DNA from: Ruminococcus sp. | GTDB taxonomy: Bacteria; Bacillota; Clostridia; Oscillospirales; Ruminococcaceae | NCBI GenBank assembly: GCA_015066935.1 | Contig: SVNK01000003.1 | Location: 124,001 to 188,000, forward strand | Direction: 5' to 3' | DNA length: 64,000 bases | Shown: positions 34,187 to 43,922 of the stretch, piece by piece | How positions within the stretch are numbered: position 1 is the first letter of the stretch | How the letters are laid out: every line of letters begins with the position of its first letter | Notes under the pieces: model-generated | Seen by the model: only the letters and a program-made list of their open reading frames with translations | What the model was told of the DNA's origin: nothing | Databases searched by the model: none | Program-made: the position numbers and the translations under genes

Positions 34187-35218
34187 TCAGAGAATACACA
34201 TAGAATCCCCGAAGCTGAAGAAGCGGTACTTTTCTTCAACGGCAGTCCTGTAGGCGTTCATGGTATTATCGTAGCCCATAAATGCAGAAACAAGCATGAT
34301 AAGAGTACTTTCGGGGAGGTGAAAATTCGTGATAAGACCGTCAATGCACTTGAATTCATAGCCGGGATAGATGAAAATATCCGTATAGCCGTCATGCTCT
34401 GCGATTTCGTTATAGAAAGTCGCAACGCTTTCAAGAGTACGGCATGAGGTAGTTCCGACAGCGATTACACGTCCTCCGTTTGCTTTGGTCTCGTTGATGA
34501 GGTCGGCAGTTTCTTTTGGGAGGTAATAGTGTTCGCTGTGCATTTTGTGGTTGAGGACGTTGTCCTCCTTGACAGGACGGAATGTTCCGAGACCGACATG
34601 CAGCGTCACGAAAGCAGTTCTGACACCCATTGCGTGAAGCTCGTCCATCATTTCGGGAGTGAAGTGAAGTCCCGCAGTAGGAGCTGCCGCAGAGCCGAGT
34701 TCCTTTGAATATACGGTCTGATAGCGTTCCTTGTCCTCAAGCTTTGCAGTAATGTATGGCGGCAGAGGCATCTGTCCGACGTCATCGAGAGCTGTGAAGA
34801 AATTGCCGTCGCACTCAAAGCGGACAACCCTGTTGCCGTCGTCCTTTACTTCAATAACCTCGGCAACGAGTCTTCCGCCGCCGAAGCTGAAACGTGTTCC
34901 GACCTTGGCTTTTTTTCCCGGACGGCAGATTATTTCCCAGAGCTTATCGCCTTTCTGTTCAAGAAGCAGGAATTCGATAAAAGTGCCGTTGTCGATTTTT
35001 TCACCGTAAAGACGTGCCGGAATAACACGGGAGTCGTTCATAACAAGAAGGTCACCTTTTTTAAGCTTGCTGCATAAATTGTAGAAATGAGCGTGACTGA
35101 CCTCGCCCGTATGACGGTCAACACACATCATTCTTGAGGAGTTTCTCGGTTCAACGGGAGTCTGAGCGATAAGCTCATCGGGGAGGTCGTAGTAAAAATC
35201 GGATTTTAAAAGTTCCAT
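34187..35218 (-). CDS. queA: S-adenosylmethionine:tRNA ribosyltransferase-isomerase
   Basis: A 343-residue QueA that transfers and isomerises ribose from SAM onto preQ1-tRNA to make epoxyqueuosine. Motifs: FYYDLPDELIAQTPVEPR at the start, NDSRVIPARLYG, LEQKGDKLWEIICRPGKK, TAGLHFT, VTLHVGLGTFRPV and the C-terminal TNFHLPESTLIMLVSAFMG. Start ATG has AAGGAG eight bases upstream. It is the first gene of the long minus-strand run ending at 27375 and lies divergent to the lysine riboswitch. Confidence 0.96.
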   Translation of the reverse strand: MELLKSDFYYDLPDELIAQTPVEPRNSSRMMCVDRHTGEVSHAHFYNLCSKLKKGDLLVMNDSRVIPARLYGEKIDNGTFIEFLLLEQKGDKLWEIICRPGKKAKVGTRFSFGGGRLVAEVIEVKDDGNRVVRFECDGNFFTALDDVGQMPLPPYITAKLEDKERYQTVYSKELGSAAAPTAGLHFTPEMMDELHAMGVRTAFVTLHVGLGTFRPVKEDNVLNHKMHSEHYYLPKETADLINETKANGGRVIAVGTTSCRTLESVATFYNEIAEHDGYTDIFIYPGYEFKCIDGLITNFHLPESTLIMLVSAFMGYDNTMNAYRTAVEEKYRFFSFGDSMCIL

Positions 35219-35317
35219 TGCATATGCTCCTTAGCTGCCGTTTGCGGCATTATTGAATAGTCCGCACGGTAATTCGGCGGATAAATTAAAAAACGATGTT
35301 TTTTTCTCAAAAACCTA

Positions 35318-35346
35318 TTGACATATCAAAAATTAAGTGATATTAT
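35318..35346 (+). promoter_or_regulatory. Sigma-A promoter of the asd-dap operon
   Basis: TTGACA (35318-35323), exactly 17 bp, TATTAT (35341-35346). It starts transcription a few bases before the riboswitch. Confidence 0.85.
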
Positions 35347-35352
35347 AGTAAA

Positions 35353-35530
35353 CAAGGTAGAGGTGCGGATGCGAAAAGTATCTGTCAGGAGGGCGACCCG
35401 TCCGTTGAAAGACAGTGAAAGGCAATTCCGCCGAAGAGCTGTTCCCGGTAAGTTCAGTTCTGGTCACAGGTCAAACAGGTCTGTGATTGTCATCATTCAT
35501 TATGATGGAGAGCTATCGGCATACAGCTGA
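35353..35530 (+). promoter_or_regulatory. Lysine riboswitch (L box)
   Basis: Conserved L-box elements occur in order: GGTAGAGGTGCGGATGCGA, AAGTATCTGTCAGGAGGG, GTTGAAAGACAGTGAAAGG, GCCGAAGAGCTGTTCCC, CTGGTCACAGGTCAAACAGG and the closing ATTATGATGGAGAGCTATC. The aptamer binds lysine, and it sits between promoter and terminator upstream of lysine/DAP biosynthesis genes, so it should shut the operon off at high lysine. Confidence 0.93.
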
Positions 35531-35566
35531 ACTGATATGTCAGTATTTCTATTATAACGTATGATG

Positions 35567-35590
35567 AGCCGGTTTGCAACCGGTTTTTAT
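35567..35590 (+). terminator. Riboswitch-controlled terminator before asd
   Basis: CCGGTT-TGC-AACCGG followed by TTTTT (35569-35588), about 40 nt after the L box and 38 nt before the asd start. Confidence 0.8.
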
Positions 35591-35626
35591 TATTTTTTGA
35601 AAAAAATTGTATTAAGGAGTGTTTCT

Positions 35627-36706
35627 ATGAAACAGTACAACGTAGGTATTATCGGCGCAACAGGTATGGTAGGTCAGAGATTTGCAACTCTGCTTGAGAA
35701 TCATCCGTGGTTCAATGTAAAGGTTCTTGCAGCTTCTTCAAGAAGTGCAGGTCAGACTTACGAGCAGGTTGCCGGAAGCCGCTGGAAGATGGCAGTTCCC
35801 ATGCCCGAATCCATGAAGGATATGGTTCTCCTTGACGCTGCGGCTGATATTGAGAAAATCGCCGGCATGGTAGACTTCTGCTTCTGTGCAGTTGATATGA
35901 AGAAGGACGAAATAAAGGCTCTTGAAGAGGCTTACGCTAAGGCAGAGTGTCCTATCGTTTCCAACAACTCCGCACACAGATTCACTCCCGATGTTCCCAT
36001 GGTAGTTCCGGAGATCAACCCTGAGCATATCGAGATTATCAAGGCTCAGAGAGAGCGTCTCGGCACAAAGAAGGGCTTTATCGCAGTCAAGTCAAACTGC
36101 TCTATCCAGAGCTATGTTCCCGCACTTCATCCGCTGAGAAAGTTCGGAATCAAGAATGTTCTCGCATGCACATATCAGGCAATTTCAGGTGCCGGAAAGA
36201 ATTTCGAGACATGGCCTGAAATGGTCGATAACCTCATTCCCTTCATTGGCGGCGAGGAAGAAAAGTCCGAGCAGGAGCCTCTCAAGGTATGGGGCGAAAT
36301 CAAGGGCAATGAGATCGTTAACGCATCATCTCCCAGCATCACAACACAGTGTCTGCGTGTTCCCGTTTCCGACGGTCATACAGCTGCTGTATTCGTAAGC
36401 TTTGAGAATAAGCCCTCCAAGGAGGAGATTCTCGGTCTCTGGGCAGACTTCAAGGGCGTTCCTCAGGAACTTGAGCTTCCCAGCGCTCCCAAGCAGTTCA
36501 TTCACTACTTCGAGGAGGATAACCGTCCTCAGGCTAAGCTTGACAGAAATCTTGAGGGAGGCATGGCTGTTTCGGCAGGTCGTCTCCGTGAGGATTCACA
36601 GTATGACTACAAGTTTGTATGTCTCTCACACAATACATTAAGAGGTGCAGCAGGCGGTGCGGTTCTTCTCGCAGAGCTTCTTGCTGCAAAGGGATACTTT
36701 GACTAA
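35627..36706 (+). CDS. asd: Aspartate-semialdehyde dehydrogenase
   Basis: A 359-residue NADP-dependent enzyme that reduces aspartyl phosphate to aspartate semialdehyde, the branch to lysine, DAP, threonine and methionine. Motifs: GIIGATGMVGQRFATLL (nucleotide binding, residues 6-22), the catalytic cysteine in KSNCSIQSYVPAL, and ISGAGKNFETWPEM. The NCSIQ block and overall spacing are of the archaeal/fungal-like ASADH class that is common in Clostridia, unlike the E. coli type. The frame runs 22 codons further upstream through the terminator; AAGGAG eight bases before 35627 fixes the start. A lysine riboswitch controls it. Confidence 0.94.
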   Translation: MKQYNVGIIGATGMVGQRFATLLENHPWFNVKVLAASSRSAGQTYEQVAGSRWKMAVPMPESMKDMVLLDAAADIEKIAGMVDFCFCAVDMKKDEIKALEEAYAKAECPIVSNNSAHRFTPDVPMVVPEINPEHIEIIKAQRERLGTKKGFIAVKSNCSIQSYVPALHPLRKFGIKNVLACTYQAISGAGKNFETWPEMVDNLIPFIGGEEEKSEQEPLKVWGEIKGNEIVNASSPSITTQCLRVPVSDGHTAAVFVSFENKPSKEEILGLWADFKGVPQELELPSAPKQFIHYFEEDNRPQAKLDRNLEGGMAVSAGRLREDSQYDYKFVCLSHNTLRGAAGGAVLLAELLAAKGYFD

Positions 36707-36760
36707 TAACGTCTGCTGAAGCATATCGGGCGAGCCTCTATCATGATATGAAAATAAAAT

Positions 36761-36831
36761 GTAGGGGTGGATTTCTGCATCCGCCCGTGATGATTTACGA
36801 TTATATGCGGATGACCGATGGTCGTCCCTAT
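36761..36831. repeat. Short dispersed palindromic repeat between asd and dapA
   Basis: A roughly 70-bp element with imperfect inverted ends, TAGGGGTGGATTTCTGCATC at the left and GATGACCGATGGTCGTCCCTA at the right (outer TAGGG/CCCTA and inner ATCCGC/GCGGAT match). The wording GGTCGTCCCTA is familiar from dispersed intergenic repeats of gut Clostridia. It interrupts the asd-dapA spacer without a visible promoter. Confidence 0.55.
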
Positions 36832-36886
36832 CCTGACGGCTAACTGCTGATATCAATTATGAATTAATTGAAAGGAGATTTGATTT

Positions 36887-37777
36887 ATGAAGAACACCAT
36901 ATTTACCGGTGCGGCTATTGCAATTATAACTCCGATGAATGCAGACGGTTCAGTTAATTACGATGAGCTCGGACGCATTATCGACGACCAGATTGCTAAC
37001 AGCACCGACGCAATTGTAATATGCGGTACAACAGGCGAGGCTTCCACCATGACCGATGAGGAACATCTTGAATGTATCAGATTTGCAGTCGAAAAGACAG
37101 CAAAGAGAGTTCCTGTTATTGCAGGTACGGGAAGCAACGACACAGCCTATGCCGTAAAGCTCTCAAAGGAAGCTGAGGAGGTCGGTGCAGACGGACTTCT
37201 CCTCGTTACTCCATACTATAACAAGACAACACAGAAGGGACTTATCGCACATTTCACAGCAATTGCTGATGCGGTAAATATCCCGATAGTCCTCTACAAC
37301 ATTCCCGGACGTACAGGAATGGGCATGGAGGTTTCAACAATAAAGAAGCTTGCCGAGCACAGGAACATTGTTGCTGTCAAGGAAGCAAGCGGAAATATCA
37401 GCTATGCTGCAAAGCTTATTGCTGAGTGCGGCGACGTTATCGACGTTTACAGCGGTAATGACGATATGATAGTTCCGCTTATGTCACTCGGAGCAAAGGG
37501 CGTAATCTCCGTACTTTCCCACGTTATCCCCAAGCAGACTCATGACATGGTTCAGTACTGTCTTGACAACAATTATGCCGAGGCAACAAAGCTCCAGATT
37601 GAGTATCTCGACCTCATCAACAATCTCTTTATCGAGGTTAACCCGATTCCTGTAAAGGAAGCAATGAACATGATGGGCTGGAATGCAGGTTCATGCCGTC
37701 TGCCACTGTGCGATATGAGCGACGAGCATAAGGAAGTTCTCAGAGCTTCAATGGCAAAGCACGGTCTTATCAAGTAA
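36887..37777 (+). CDS. dapA: 4-hydroxy-tetrahydrodipicolinate synthase
   Basis: A 296-residue TIM-barrel lyase that condenses pyruvate with aspartate semialdehyde. Motifs: AAIAIITPMNADGSVNYDEL, CGTTGEASTMTDEEH, PVIAGTGSNDT, VLYNIPGRTG with the proton-relay Tyr, and VAVKEASGN with the Schiff-base Lys (about residue 163). Start ATG follows AAAGGAG. Second enzyme of the riboswitch-controlled lysine/DAP operon. Confidence 0.96.
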   Translation: MKNTIFTGAAIAIITPMNADGSVNYDELGRIIDDQIANSTDAIVICGTTGEASTMTDEEHLECIRFAVEKTAKRVPVIAGTGSNDTAYAVKLSKEAEEVGADGLLLVTPYYNKTTQKGLIAHFTAIADAVNIPIVLYNIPGRTGMGMEVSTIKKLAEHRNIVAVKEASGNISYAAKLIAECGDVIDVYSGNDDMIVPLMSLGAKGVISVLSHVIPKQTHDMVQYCLDNNYAEATKLQIEYLDLINNLFIEVNPIPVKEAMNMMGWNAGSCRLPLCDMSDEHKEVLRASMAKHGLIK

Positions 37778-37808
37778 AATCACGGCAAAACAAAGGAGCG
37801 TGAAAATC

Positions 37809-38558
37809 ATGACGAATATAGCAATATGCGGTGCAAACGGCAAAATGGGAAAAACCATTTACAATTGCATCAAGGAGCGTGAGGACTGCACGGTTGTTGC
37901 AGGTATCGACCTCTATACCGAACAGTATGCGGATTTCCCGATTGTGGAATCTCCCGACAAGCTTCCCGTCAAGCCCGATGTTATCATAGACTTTTCAAAT
38001 CCCGCATCGCTCGACGCACTTCTCGACTACTGCCTTTCAACGGGAACTCCCGTAGTTGTTGCGTCAACGGGCTACATTGATGAGCAGATTGCGAAAATAA
38101 AGGCTGCGGCAGAGCAGATTCCCGTATTCTTCACATTCAATATGTCACTCGGTATAAATCTTCTCGTGACACTTGCAAAGAAGGCTGCTTCCGTACTCGG
38201 AGACCAGTTTGATATTGAAATCGTTGAGAAGCATCATAACCAGAAAATCGACGCTCCCAGCGGTACTGCAATAATGCTTGCAAATGCCATAAACGAGACT
38301 CTTGACAATTCAAAGACATATGTTTATGACCGTCATTCACGCCGTCAGAAGCGTGAAAAGTCCGAAATCGGAATGCACGCTATCAGAGGAGGCACTATTG
38401 TCGGTGAACACGATGTTATTTTTGCGGGTCACGACGAGGTTATCACGCTTTCGCACTCGGCAGCTTCAAAGACTGTTTTTGCAGAAGGCTCGATAAATGC
38501 TGCAATTTTCATCAAGGACAGAGAGGCAGGACTTTATGATATGTCCCTGATGGTGTGA
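37809..38558 (+). CDS. dapB: 4-hydroxy-tetrahydrodipicolinate reductase
   Basis: A 249-residue NAD(P)H-dependent reductase. Motifs: IAICGANGKMGKTI (dinucleotide binding, residues 4-17), VIDFSNPASLDALLDYC, PVVVASTGY, and the catalytic EIVEKHHNQKIDAPSGTA with the adjacent His residues and Lys. A GTG at 37800 is in frame but lies on the SD itself (AAAGGAG at 37793-37799), so ATG 37809 was chosen. It ends 6 bp before the thioesterase gene. Confidence 0.95.
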   Translation: MTNIAICGANGKMGKTIYNCIKEREDCTVVAGIDLYTEQYADFPIVESPDKLPVKPDVIIDFSNPASLDALLDYCLSTGTPVVVASTGYIDEQIAKIKAAAEQIPVFFTFNMSLGINLLVTLAKKAASVLGDQFDIEIVEKHHNQKIDAPSGTAIMLANAINETLDNSKTYVYDRHSRRQKREKSEIGMHAIRGGTIVGEHDVIFAGHDEVITLSHSAASKTVFAEGSINAAIFIKDREAGLYDMSLMV

Positions 38559-38564
38559 CATATT

Positions 38565-38954
38565 ATGGAAATGATTGAAAAAATCCGTGAAATATTTACG
38601 GGAGACCGCTTTGCAACGGAAATGGGTGCATATATCGAGGAGATTGGCGACCATTATGCAAAATGCAGTCTTGTTCTGGATGACAGCCACAAAAATGCTG
38701 CGGGCGGCATCATGGGCGGAGTGTATTTCACTCTTGCGGATTTCGCATTTGCTGTTGCCGCAAACTGGCAGAAAATGGGGACTGTTTCGGTAAATTCCGA
38801 TATTTCCTTTATCGGAGTGCCGAAAAGCGATAAGGTTATTGCCGAAACCGAGCTTGTCAAGGACGGCAAAACAGTATGCTGCTATAATGTGAGAGTTGCC
38901 GACAGTCTCGGAAATCCTCTTGCAGCCGTAAAGATTGTAGGCTATCATAAGTAA
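38565..38954 (+). CDS. PaaI-type hotdog thioesterase
   Basis: A 129-residue single hotdog-fold protein. The family block HKNAAGGIMGGVYFTLADFA (about residues 42-61) carries the G-G-x-x-F-T-L-A-D helix with the catalytic Asp. It is followed by VSVNSDISFIGVPKSDKVIA and VRVADSLGNPLAAVK. PaaI-like enzymes hydrolyse acyl-CoA thioesters in the cytoplasm; the substrate is unknown. It is the last gene of the dap operon, six bases after dapB. A strong terminator follows. Confidence 0.88.
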   Translation: MEMIEKIREIFTGDRFATEMGAYIEEIGDHYAKCSLVLDDSHKNAAGGIMGGVYFTLADFAFAVAANWQKMGTVSVNSDISFIGVPKSDKVIAETELVKDGKTVCCYNVRVADSLGNPLAAVKIVGYHK

Positions 38955-38965
38955 TTGAAGTTGAT

Positions 38966-39010
38966 GTCCGTCTGAATGAACGCAGAATGCGGTTTCAGAC
39001 GGACTTTATT
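38966..39010 (+). terminator. Terminator of the asd-dapA-dapB operon
   Basis: GTCCGTCTGAA (38966-38976) pairs perfectly with TTCAGACGGAC (38994-39004), with an inner CGCA/TGCG helix, then TTTATT. Confidence 0.85.
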
Positions 39011-39037
39011 CTTTGTGCGATATTTTTCGTTTTGCTA

Positions 39038-39066
39038 TTGACAAAATATCCTAATTGTAGTAAAAT
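39038..39066 (+). promoter_or_regulatory. Sigma-A promoter of secA
   Basis: TTGACA (39038-39043), 17 bp, TAAAAT (39061-39066). The leader is about 70 nt, with AAAGGCGG before the ATG. Confidence 0.85.
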
Positions 39067-39142
39067 ATATTATGTGTAATTTTGACTTGAACTTTTTAAT
39101 GTGAAAGTGTTACCATAAATAAGTAAAGGCGGTAAATAAATA

Positions 39143-41896
39143 ATGGGTTTATTTAAAGGAATTTTCGGTGCAAACGCTTACAGCACCAGAGAACTCAAGC
39201 GTATCGAGCCTATCAAGAATCAGGTTCTTGCTCTTGATGAAGAATATCAGAAGCTTTCCGATGCTGAGCTTAAGGCAAAGACTGCCGAGTTCAAGGAGAG
39301 ACTTGAGGATGGCGAAACCCTCGATATGATTCTTCCCGAGGCTCTTGCAACTGTAAGAGAGGCTGCATGGCGTGTGCTTGAAAAGAAGCCTTATCCCGTA
39401 CAGATTATTGGTGCGATCGTTCTTCATCAGGGACGTATTGCCGAAATGAGAACAGGTGAAGGTAAAACTCTCGTAGCGTGTGTTGCATCATACCTCAACG
39501 CACTTTCCGGACTCGGCGTTCACGTTGTAACCGTTAACGATTACCTCGCAAAAACTCAGGCAGAGGAAATGGGTAAGGTTCTTCGCTGGCTCGGACTTAC
39601 AGTAGGCTGTATTCTCCACGGACTCAACAACGACCAGCGTCGTGAAGCTTACAGATGCGACGTTACATACGGTACAAACAATGAGCTTGGCTTCGATTAC
39701 CTCCGTGACAACATGGTTACCCACAAGGAGGACCGTGTTCAGCGTGTTCCGAACTTTGCAATCGTGGACGAGGTTGACTCAATCCTCATCGACGAAGCAC
39801 GTACACCTCTTATCATTTCGGGACGAGGTGATAAGTCCACCGACCTTTATTCAATCGTTGACCGTTTCGCTAAGACACTCGTTCCGACAACAGTCGTTGA
39901 AATGGACAACAAGGCAGATCAGGACGCAATCAATGAAACTGCTGACTATATTATCGACGAAAAGGCCAAGACTGCTACAATCACCCAGAGAGGTGTAAAG
40001 AAGGCAGAACAGGCATTCCAGGTTGAGAATCTTATGGATTCCGACAATATGACACTTCTCCACCACATCAATCAGGCTATCAAGGCTAACGGTGTAATGA
40101 AAAACGATATTGACTACGTTGTCAAGGACGGCGAAATTATTATCGTTGACGAGTTTACCGGACGTCTTATGATGGGACGTCGTTTCAACGATGGTCTTCA
40201 TCAGGCTATCGAGGCGAAGGAAGGCGTTAAGATCAAGAGCGAATCAAAGACTCTTGCTACAATCACATTCCAGAATTTCTTCCGTCTTTACACAAAGCTT
40301 TCCGGTATGACCGGTACTGCTATGACCGAGGAAGACGAGTTCAAGGAAATCTACAAGCTCGACGTTATCTCAATTCCTACAAACAAGCCCGTTATCCGTA
40401 AGGACCATAACGATCAGGTTTACAGCAGCGAAAAGGGTAAATATTCTGCAATTATTGATAAAATTATCGAGTGCCATGACAAGGGACAGCCTATCCTTGT
40501 AGGTACCGTTTCAATCGAAAAATCCGAGCTTATTTCGGCAATGCTCAAGAGAAAGGGCGTAAAGCACGAAGTCCTCAACGCTAAGCAGCACGCAAAGGAA
40601 GCTGAAATCGTTGCACAGGCAGGTAAATACGGTGCCGTTACAATCGCTACGAACATGGCGGGACGTGGTACCGATATTATGCTTGGCGGTAATGCTGAGT
40701 TCCTTGCAAGGGCAGAAATGAGAAAGCGTGAGGTTCCTGAGGATATCATCAGCGAGGCTATCGGCTTTGCGGATACCGATAATCAGGAAATTCTTGAAGC
40801 AAGAGAGCTTTACCGTGAGCTTTACAACAAGTACAATGCAGAGGTAAAGGAAAAGGCTGTTGCCGTTAAGGAAGCAGGCGGACTCTTTATTCTCGGTACA
40901 GAGCGTCACGAATCAAGACGTATCGACAATCAGCTCAGAGGACGTGCAGGACGTCAGGGTGACCCCGGTGAAAGCTGCTTCTTCCTCTCGGTTGAAGACG
41001 ACCTTATGCGTATTTTCGCAGGCGATCGTCTTCAGAATCTTATGAAGACTCTCAATGTTGACGAGGGTATGCCTATCGAGAGCAAGTTCCTTACAAGAAT
41101 TATTGAATCTTCGCAGAAGAAGGTTGAAGGCAACAACTTCAGTATCAGAAAGAACGTCCTCAACTACGACGACGTTATGAATACACAGCGTGAAATCATC
41201 TATAAGCAGCGTTCACAGGTGCTTGACGGTGAGGACCTCCACGAGAGCATCATGAAGATGATGGATGAGCTTATCGAATCTACAGTCGCAAGCTATCTCG
41301 TTGACGAAGATGTGAAGGACGACTGGAATCTTGTCGGACTCAAGGAGCACTTCCTTGGCTGGCTCATTGGTCCCGAGGATCTCGCATTCGAGGACGACGA
41401 TATTGCAAGCGTTGAAAGAGCAGACATCATTACAGCTCTTAAGGATAAGGCAAAGGAAATTTACGATGCCAAGGAAGCTGAGTACGGAACAGAGATTATG
41501 CGTGAGCTTGAGCGTGTAATTCTTCTGAAGGTTGTAGATACAAAGTGGATGGCTCATATCGACGACATGGAAGAGCTTAAGAAGGGTATTTCGCTCCGTT
41601 CATACGGTCAGAAGAACCCTGTTATCGAGTATCGTTACGAGGGCTTTGAGATGTTCGACGCTATGGTAGAGTCAATCCGTGAGGATACTATCCGTATGCT
41701 TCTTACAGTAAGACTTCAGAAAAATGAAGCTCCTGAGCGTGAACAGGTTGCAAAGCCTGACGCTCCCAATGCAGGTGCAGGCGACGGAAGCTTCAGTGAT
41801 ACTGTCAGAGCAAAGAAGATAGGCGATAATGATCCATGTCCGTGCGGAAGCGGCAAGAAGTACAAGAAGTGCTGCAAGAGCAAGGATAATAAGTAA
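39143..41896 (+). CDS. secA: Preprotein translocase ATPase SecA
   Basis: A 917-residue SecA, the motor that drives proteins through SecYEG. Motifs: [13 protein letters not shown] (Walker A, about residues 108-120), [20 protein letters not shown] (DEAD box), [65 protein letters not shown] motif VI, and the C-terminal SEC-C zinc motif [13 protein letters not shown] that binds SecB or ribosomes in other bacteria. The acidic/Ala-rich linker before it is normal. It is a single-gene unit. Confidence 0.97.
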   Translation: MGLFKGIFGANAYSTRELKRIEPIKNQVLALDEEYQKLSDAELKAKTAEFKERLEDGETLDMILPEALATVREAAWRVLEKKPYPVQIIGAIVLHQGRIAEMRTGEGKTLVACVASYLNALSGLGVHVVTVNDYLAKTQAEEMGKVLRWLGLTVGCILHGLNNDQRREAYRCDVTYGTNNELGFDYLRDNMVTHKEDRVQRVPNFAIVDEVDSILIDEARTPLIISGRGDKSTDLYSIVDRFAKTLVPTTVVEMDNKADQDAINETADYIIDEKAKTATITQRGVKKAEQAFQVENLMDSDNMTLLHHINQAIKANGVMKNDIDYVVKDGEIIIVDEFTGRLMMGRRFNDGLHQAIEAKEGVKIKSESKTLATITFQNFFRLYTKLSGMTGTAMTEEDEFKEIYKLDVISIPTNKPVIRKDHNDQVYSSEKGKYSAIIDKIIECHDKGQPILVGTVSIEKSELISAMLKRKGVKHEVLNAKQHAKEAEIVAQAGKYGAVTIATNMAGRGTDIMLGGNAEFLARAEMRKREVPEDIISEAIGFADTDNQEILEARELYRELYNKYNAEVKEKAVAVKEAGGLFILGTERHESRRIDNQLRGRAGRQGDPGESCFFLSVEDDLMRIFAGDRLQNLMKTLNVDEGMPIESKFLTRIIESSQKKVEGNNFSIRKNVLNYDDVMNTQREIIYKQRSQVLDGEDLHESIMKMMDELIESTVASYLVDEDVKDDWNLVGLKEHFLGWLIGPEDLAFEDDDIASVERADIITALKDKAKEIYDAKEAEYGTEIMRELERVILLKVVDTKWMAHIDDMEELKKGISLRSYGQKNPVIEYRYEGFEMFDAMVESIREDTIRMLLTVRLQKNEAPEREQVAKPDAPNAGAGDGSFSDTVRAKKIGDNDPCPCGSGKKYKKCCKSKDNK

Positions 41897-41900
41897 ATCT

Positions 41901-42207
41901 AACGCAGGCGGATGTAAGGGCGTTGTCCGTACAGAAGTATATACGTTAATTATTGAGGAAAACCCTTTTGAAAAAGGGTTGTTCCTCAAACTCCTTTCCT
42001 AAAACTTTCAGTATGAAATTTCAGCCCGATAGGGTGCATATCCAAATGAACACGAAGTTCAAAAAAATCGAATGCACCCTATCAGGCTGAAATTTGTATT
42101 AAAAGTCTTTGGAAGGGGGTTCGGGGGAGAACCTTTCCTCAGAAAGGTTTCACCCGATAAATACACATGATACTTCTATATGGTCATCGTACTTGCGTCT
42201 GCCTGTT
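41901..42207. repeat. 307-bp imperfect palindrome (MITE-like or repeated intergenic element)
   Basis: Two arms of about 145 bp face each other around a loop of roughly 35 nt. Matching blocks from outside in: AACgCAGGC with GCCTGTT, AGAAGTAT with ATACTTCT, AAACCcTTT with AAAGGTTT, ACTTT with AAAGT, and a near-perfect inner arm, AAATTTCAGCCCGATAGGG (left, 42017-42035) with CCCTATCAGGCTGAAATTT (right), differing at one position. The left arm also contains its own hairpin, AACCCTTTTGAAAAAGGGTT, which could terminate secA. No open reading frame or transposase is present. Confidence 0.8.
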
Positions 42208-42242
42208 ATTTTAAGATAATGAATTGATTCGGGGGCGGAGTC

Positions 42243-43013
42243 ATGAGTGGCTACAGTGCGTTTGCAAGATACTACGATGAGCTTACGGCGAATATTGACT
42301 ATGTGAAGCGAGGGGAGTATTTTCACTCGCTTATAAAGAAATTCGGAAAAACTGACGGTAAAATCCTTCTTGACCTTGCTTGCGGTACGGGAAGTATCTC
42401 AGAGGTCATGGCAGAGCTTGGCTACGATGTAATAGGCGTGGACAACTCCGACGAAATGCTCGGAATCGCCATTGAGAAGAAGTTTGACAAAGGACTCAAC
42501 ATTCAGTATCTCTGTCAGGATATGCGGAAAATTGATATGTTCGGCACGGTGGATGTAACGGTATGTGCTCTCGACAGTATCAATCATCTTTCATCACTTA
42601 ATGACGTGAGGAAGGTTTTTGAGGGAGTTGCATTCTTTTCGGAAATCGGCGGACTGTTCATTTTTGATGTGAATACACTTTATAAGCACCGTAGAATTCT
42701 TGCCGACAACACATTTACCTACGAAACGAATAATGTTTACTGTATCTGGGAAAATACTCTCGACGCCGTAACCGATGAGGTGAGAATGCACCTTGAATTC
42801 TTCGAGCGTGAGGAAAACGGAATGTATTCACGCAGTTCTGATGACTTTTCTGAAAAGGCGTACAGTGAGGAGAAGCTTGAAAAACTTCTTGAGGAGTGCG
42901 GATTCGAGCTTCTTGCCAAGTACGGTGACGATACTTATGAAGATCCTGCGGACACAACGCAGAGAATTGTATACACTGCAAGATGCGTCAGAAACGGACA
43001 ATCAGGTTTCTGA
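42243..43013 (+). CDS. Class I SAM-dependent methyltransferase
   Basis: A 256-residue protein with a standard Rossmann methyltransferase core: YYDELTANIDYVKRGEY, motif I LLDLACGTGSISEVM (about residues 42-56), the acidic end of strand 2 in VIGVDNSDEML, and the post-II motif VDVTVCALDSINHLSS. The C-terminal half is a beta-rich cap. The specific substrate is not readable; related proteins often act on small molecules. Start ATG with GGGGCGGAGTC upstream. Its stop lies 20 bp before hslO. Confidence 0.88.
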   Translation: MSGYSAFARYYDELTANIDYVKRGEYFHSLIKKFGKTDGKILLDLACGTGSISEVMAELGYDVIGVDNSDEMLGIAIEKKFDKGLNIQYLCQDMRKIDMFGTVDVTVCALDSINHLSSLNDVRKVFEGVAFFSEIGGLFIFDVNTLYKHRRILADNTFTYETNNVYCIWENTLDAVTDEVRMHLEFFEREENGMYSRSSDDFSEKAYSEEKLEKLLEECGFELLAKYGDDTYEDPADTTQRIVYTARCVRNGQSGF

Positions 43014-43033
43014 AATATGAAAGGATGACATTA

Positions 43034-43903
43034 ATGAGTAAATTATACAGGGCAATTTCTGCCGACGGTTCTGCATTTGCGGCAGTTATTGACGCTAAGG
43101 ACATTGTATCGGAAATTGAAAGAATCCATAAAAGCTCGGCTGTTGTGACGGCAGGACTCGGCAGACTTACAATTGCTGCATCACTTATGGGCTATATGCT
43201 CAAAGGCGAGGACGACAGCATTACTTTGCGAATAGATGCTGACGGTCCTGCAGGACAGCTTGTTGCCGTTGCCGACAGCAGAGGAAATGTAAAAAGCTGT
43301 GTGAATAATCCTGTCGTTGAGATACCTCTTAATGCGCAGGGAAAGCTTGATGTCAGCGGTGCAGTCGGACGCAACGGTACTCTTTCCGTTGTAAGAGACA
43401 TGGGACTCAAAGAGCCTTATGTCGGAGTAATTCCGCTTATTTCAGGAGAAATTGCCGAGGACATTGCCAATTATTACGCAACGAGCGAGCAGATTCCGAC
43501 TGTATGCAGTCTGGGTGTTCTTGTGAATCCCGACCTGACCGTAAAGTCGGCAGGCGGATTTCTTGTACAGCTTCTGCCGTTTGCAGATGAGAAGTGCATT
43601 GACATAATAGAGCGTAACGTAGCTAATCTTAGACCGATTTCGGCTATGCTTGATGACGGAATCACTCCCGATGAAATTGCTGGAATGCTGCTTGACGGTC
43701 TTGAACCTAACGAGCTTGACACTGCTTCTCCCGAATACAGATGTGATTGCAGCAGAAGCCGTACAGAAAAGGTGCTTGTGAGTCTCGGTGAAAACGAGCT
43801 TCGGGAAATTGCGGATGAGGGAAAAGATACGTCCGTATGCTGTCATTTCTGCGGCAAGGAGTACGTATTCACTCCCGATGACCTTCTGACCCTCATCGGC
43901 TGA
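43034..43903 (+). CDS. hslO: Redox-regulated chaperone Hsp33
   Basis: A 289-residue holdase that is activated when its zinc-binding cysteines oxidise. The C-terminal redox switch is intact: C-D-C at about residue 239-241 (YRCDCSRSR) and CHFC at about 272-275. The N-terminal domain has VTAGLGRLTIAASLMGYMLKG and VEIPLNAQGKLDVSGAVG. The frame extends 17 codons upstream into the methyltransferase gene; AAAGGA nine bases before 43034 fixes the start. Confidence 0.95.
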   Translation: MSKLYRAISADGSAFAAVIDAKDIVSEIERIHKSSAVVTAGLGRLTIAASLMGYMLKGEDDSITLRIDADGPAGQLVAVADSRGNVKSCVNNPVVEIPLNAQGKLDVSGAVGRNGTLSVVRDMGLKEPYVGVIPLISGEIAEDIANYYATSEQIPTVCSLGVLVNPDLTVKSAGGFLVQLLPFADEKCIDIIERNVANLRPISAMLDDGITPDEIAGMLLDGLEPNELDTASPEYRCDCSRSRTEKVLVSLGENELREIADEGKDTSVCCHFCGKEYVFTPDDLLTLIG

Positions 43904-43922
43904 TGCGTGGAAAGGAAAAAAT

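Noticed and set aside
35318-35530. Open frame of 70 codons upstream of asd
   Set aside because: It overlaps the promoter and the lysine riboswitch aptamer, whose conserved elements explain the sequence. It has no SD.
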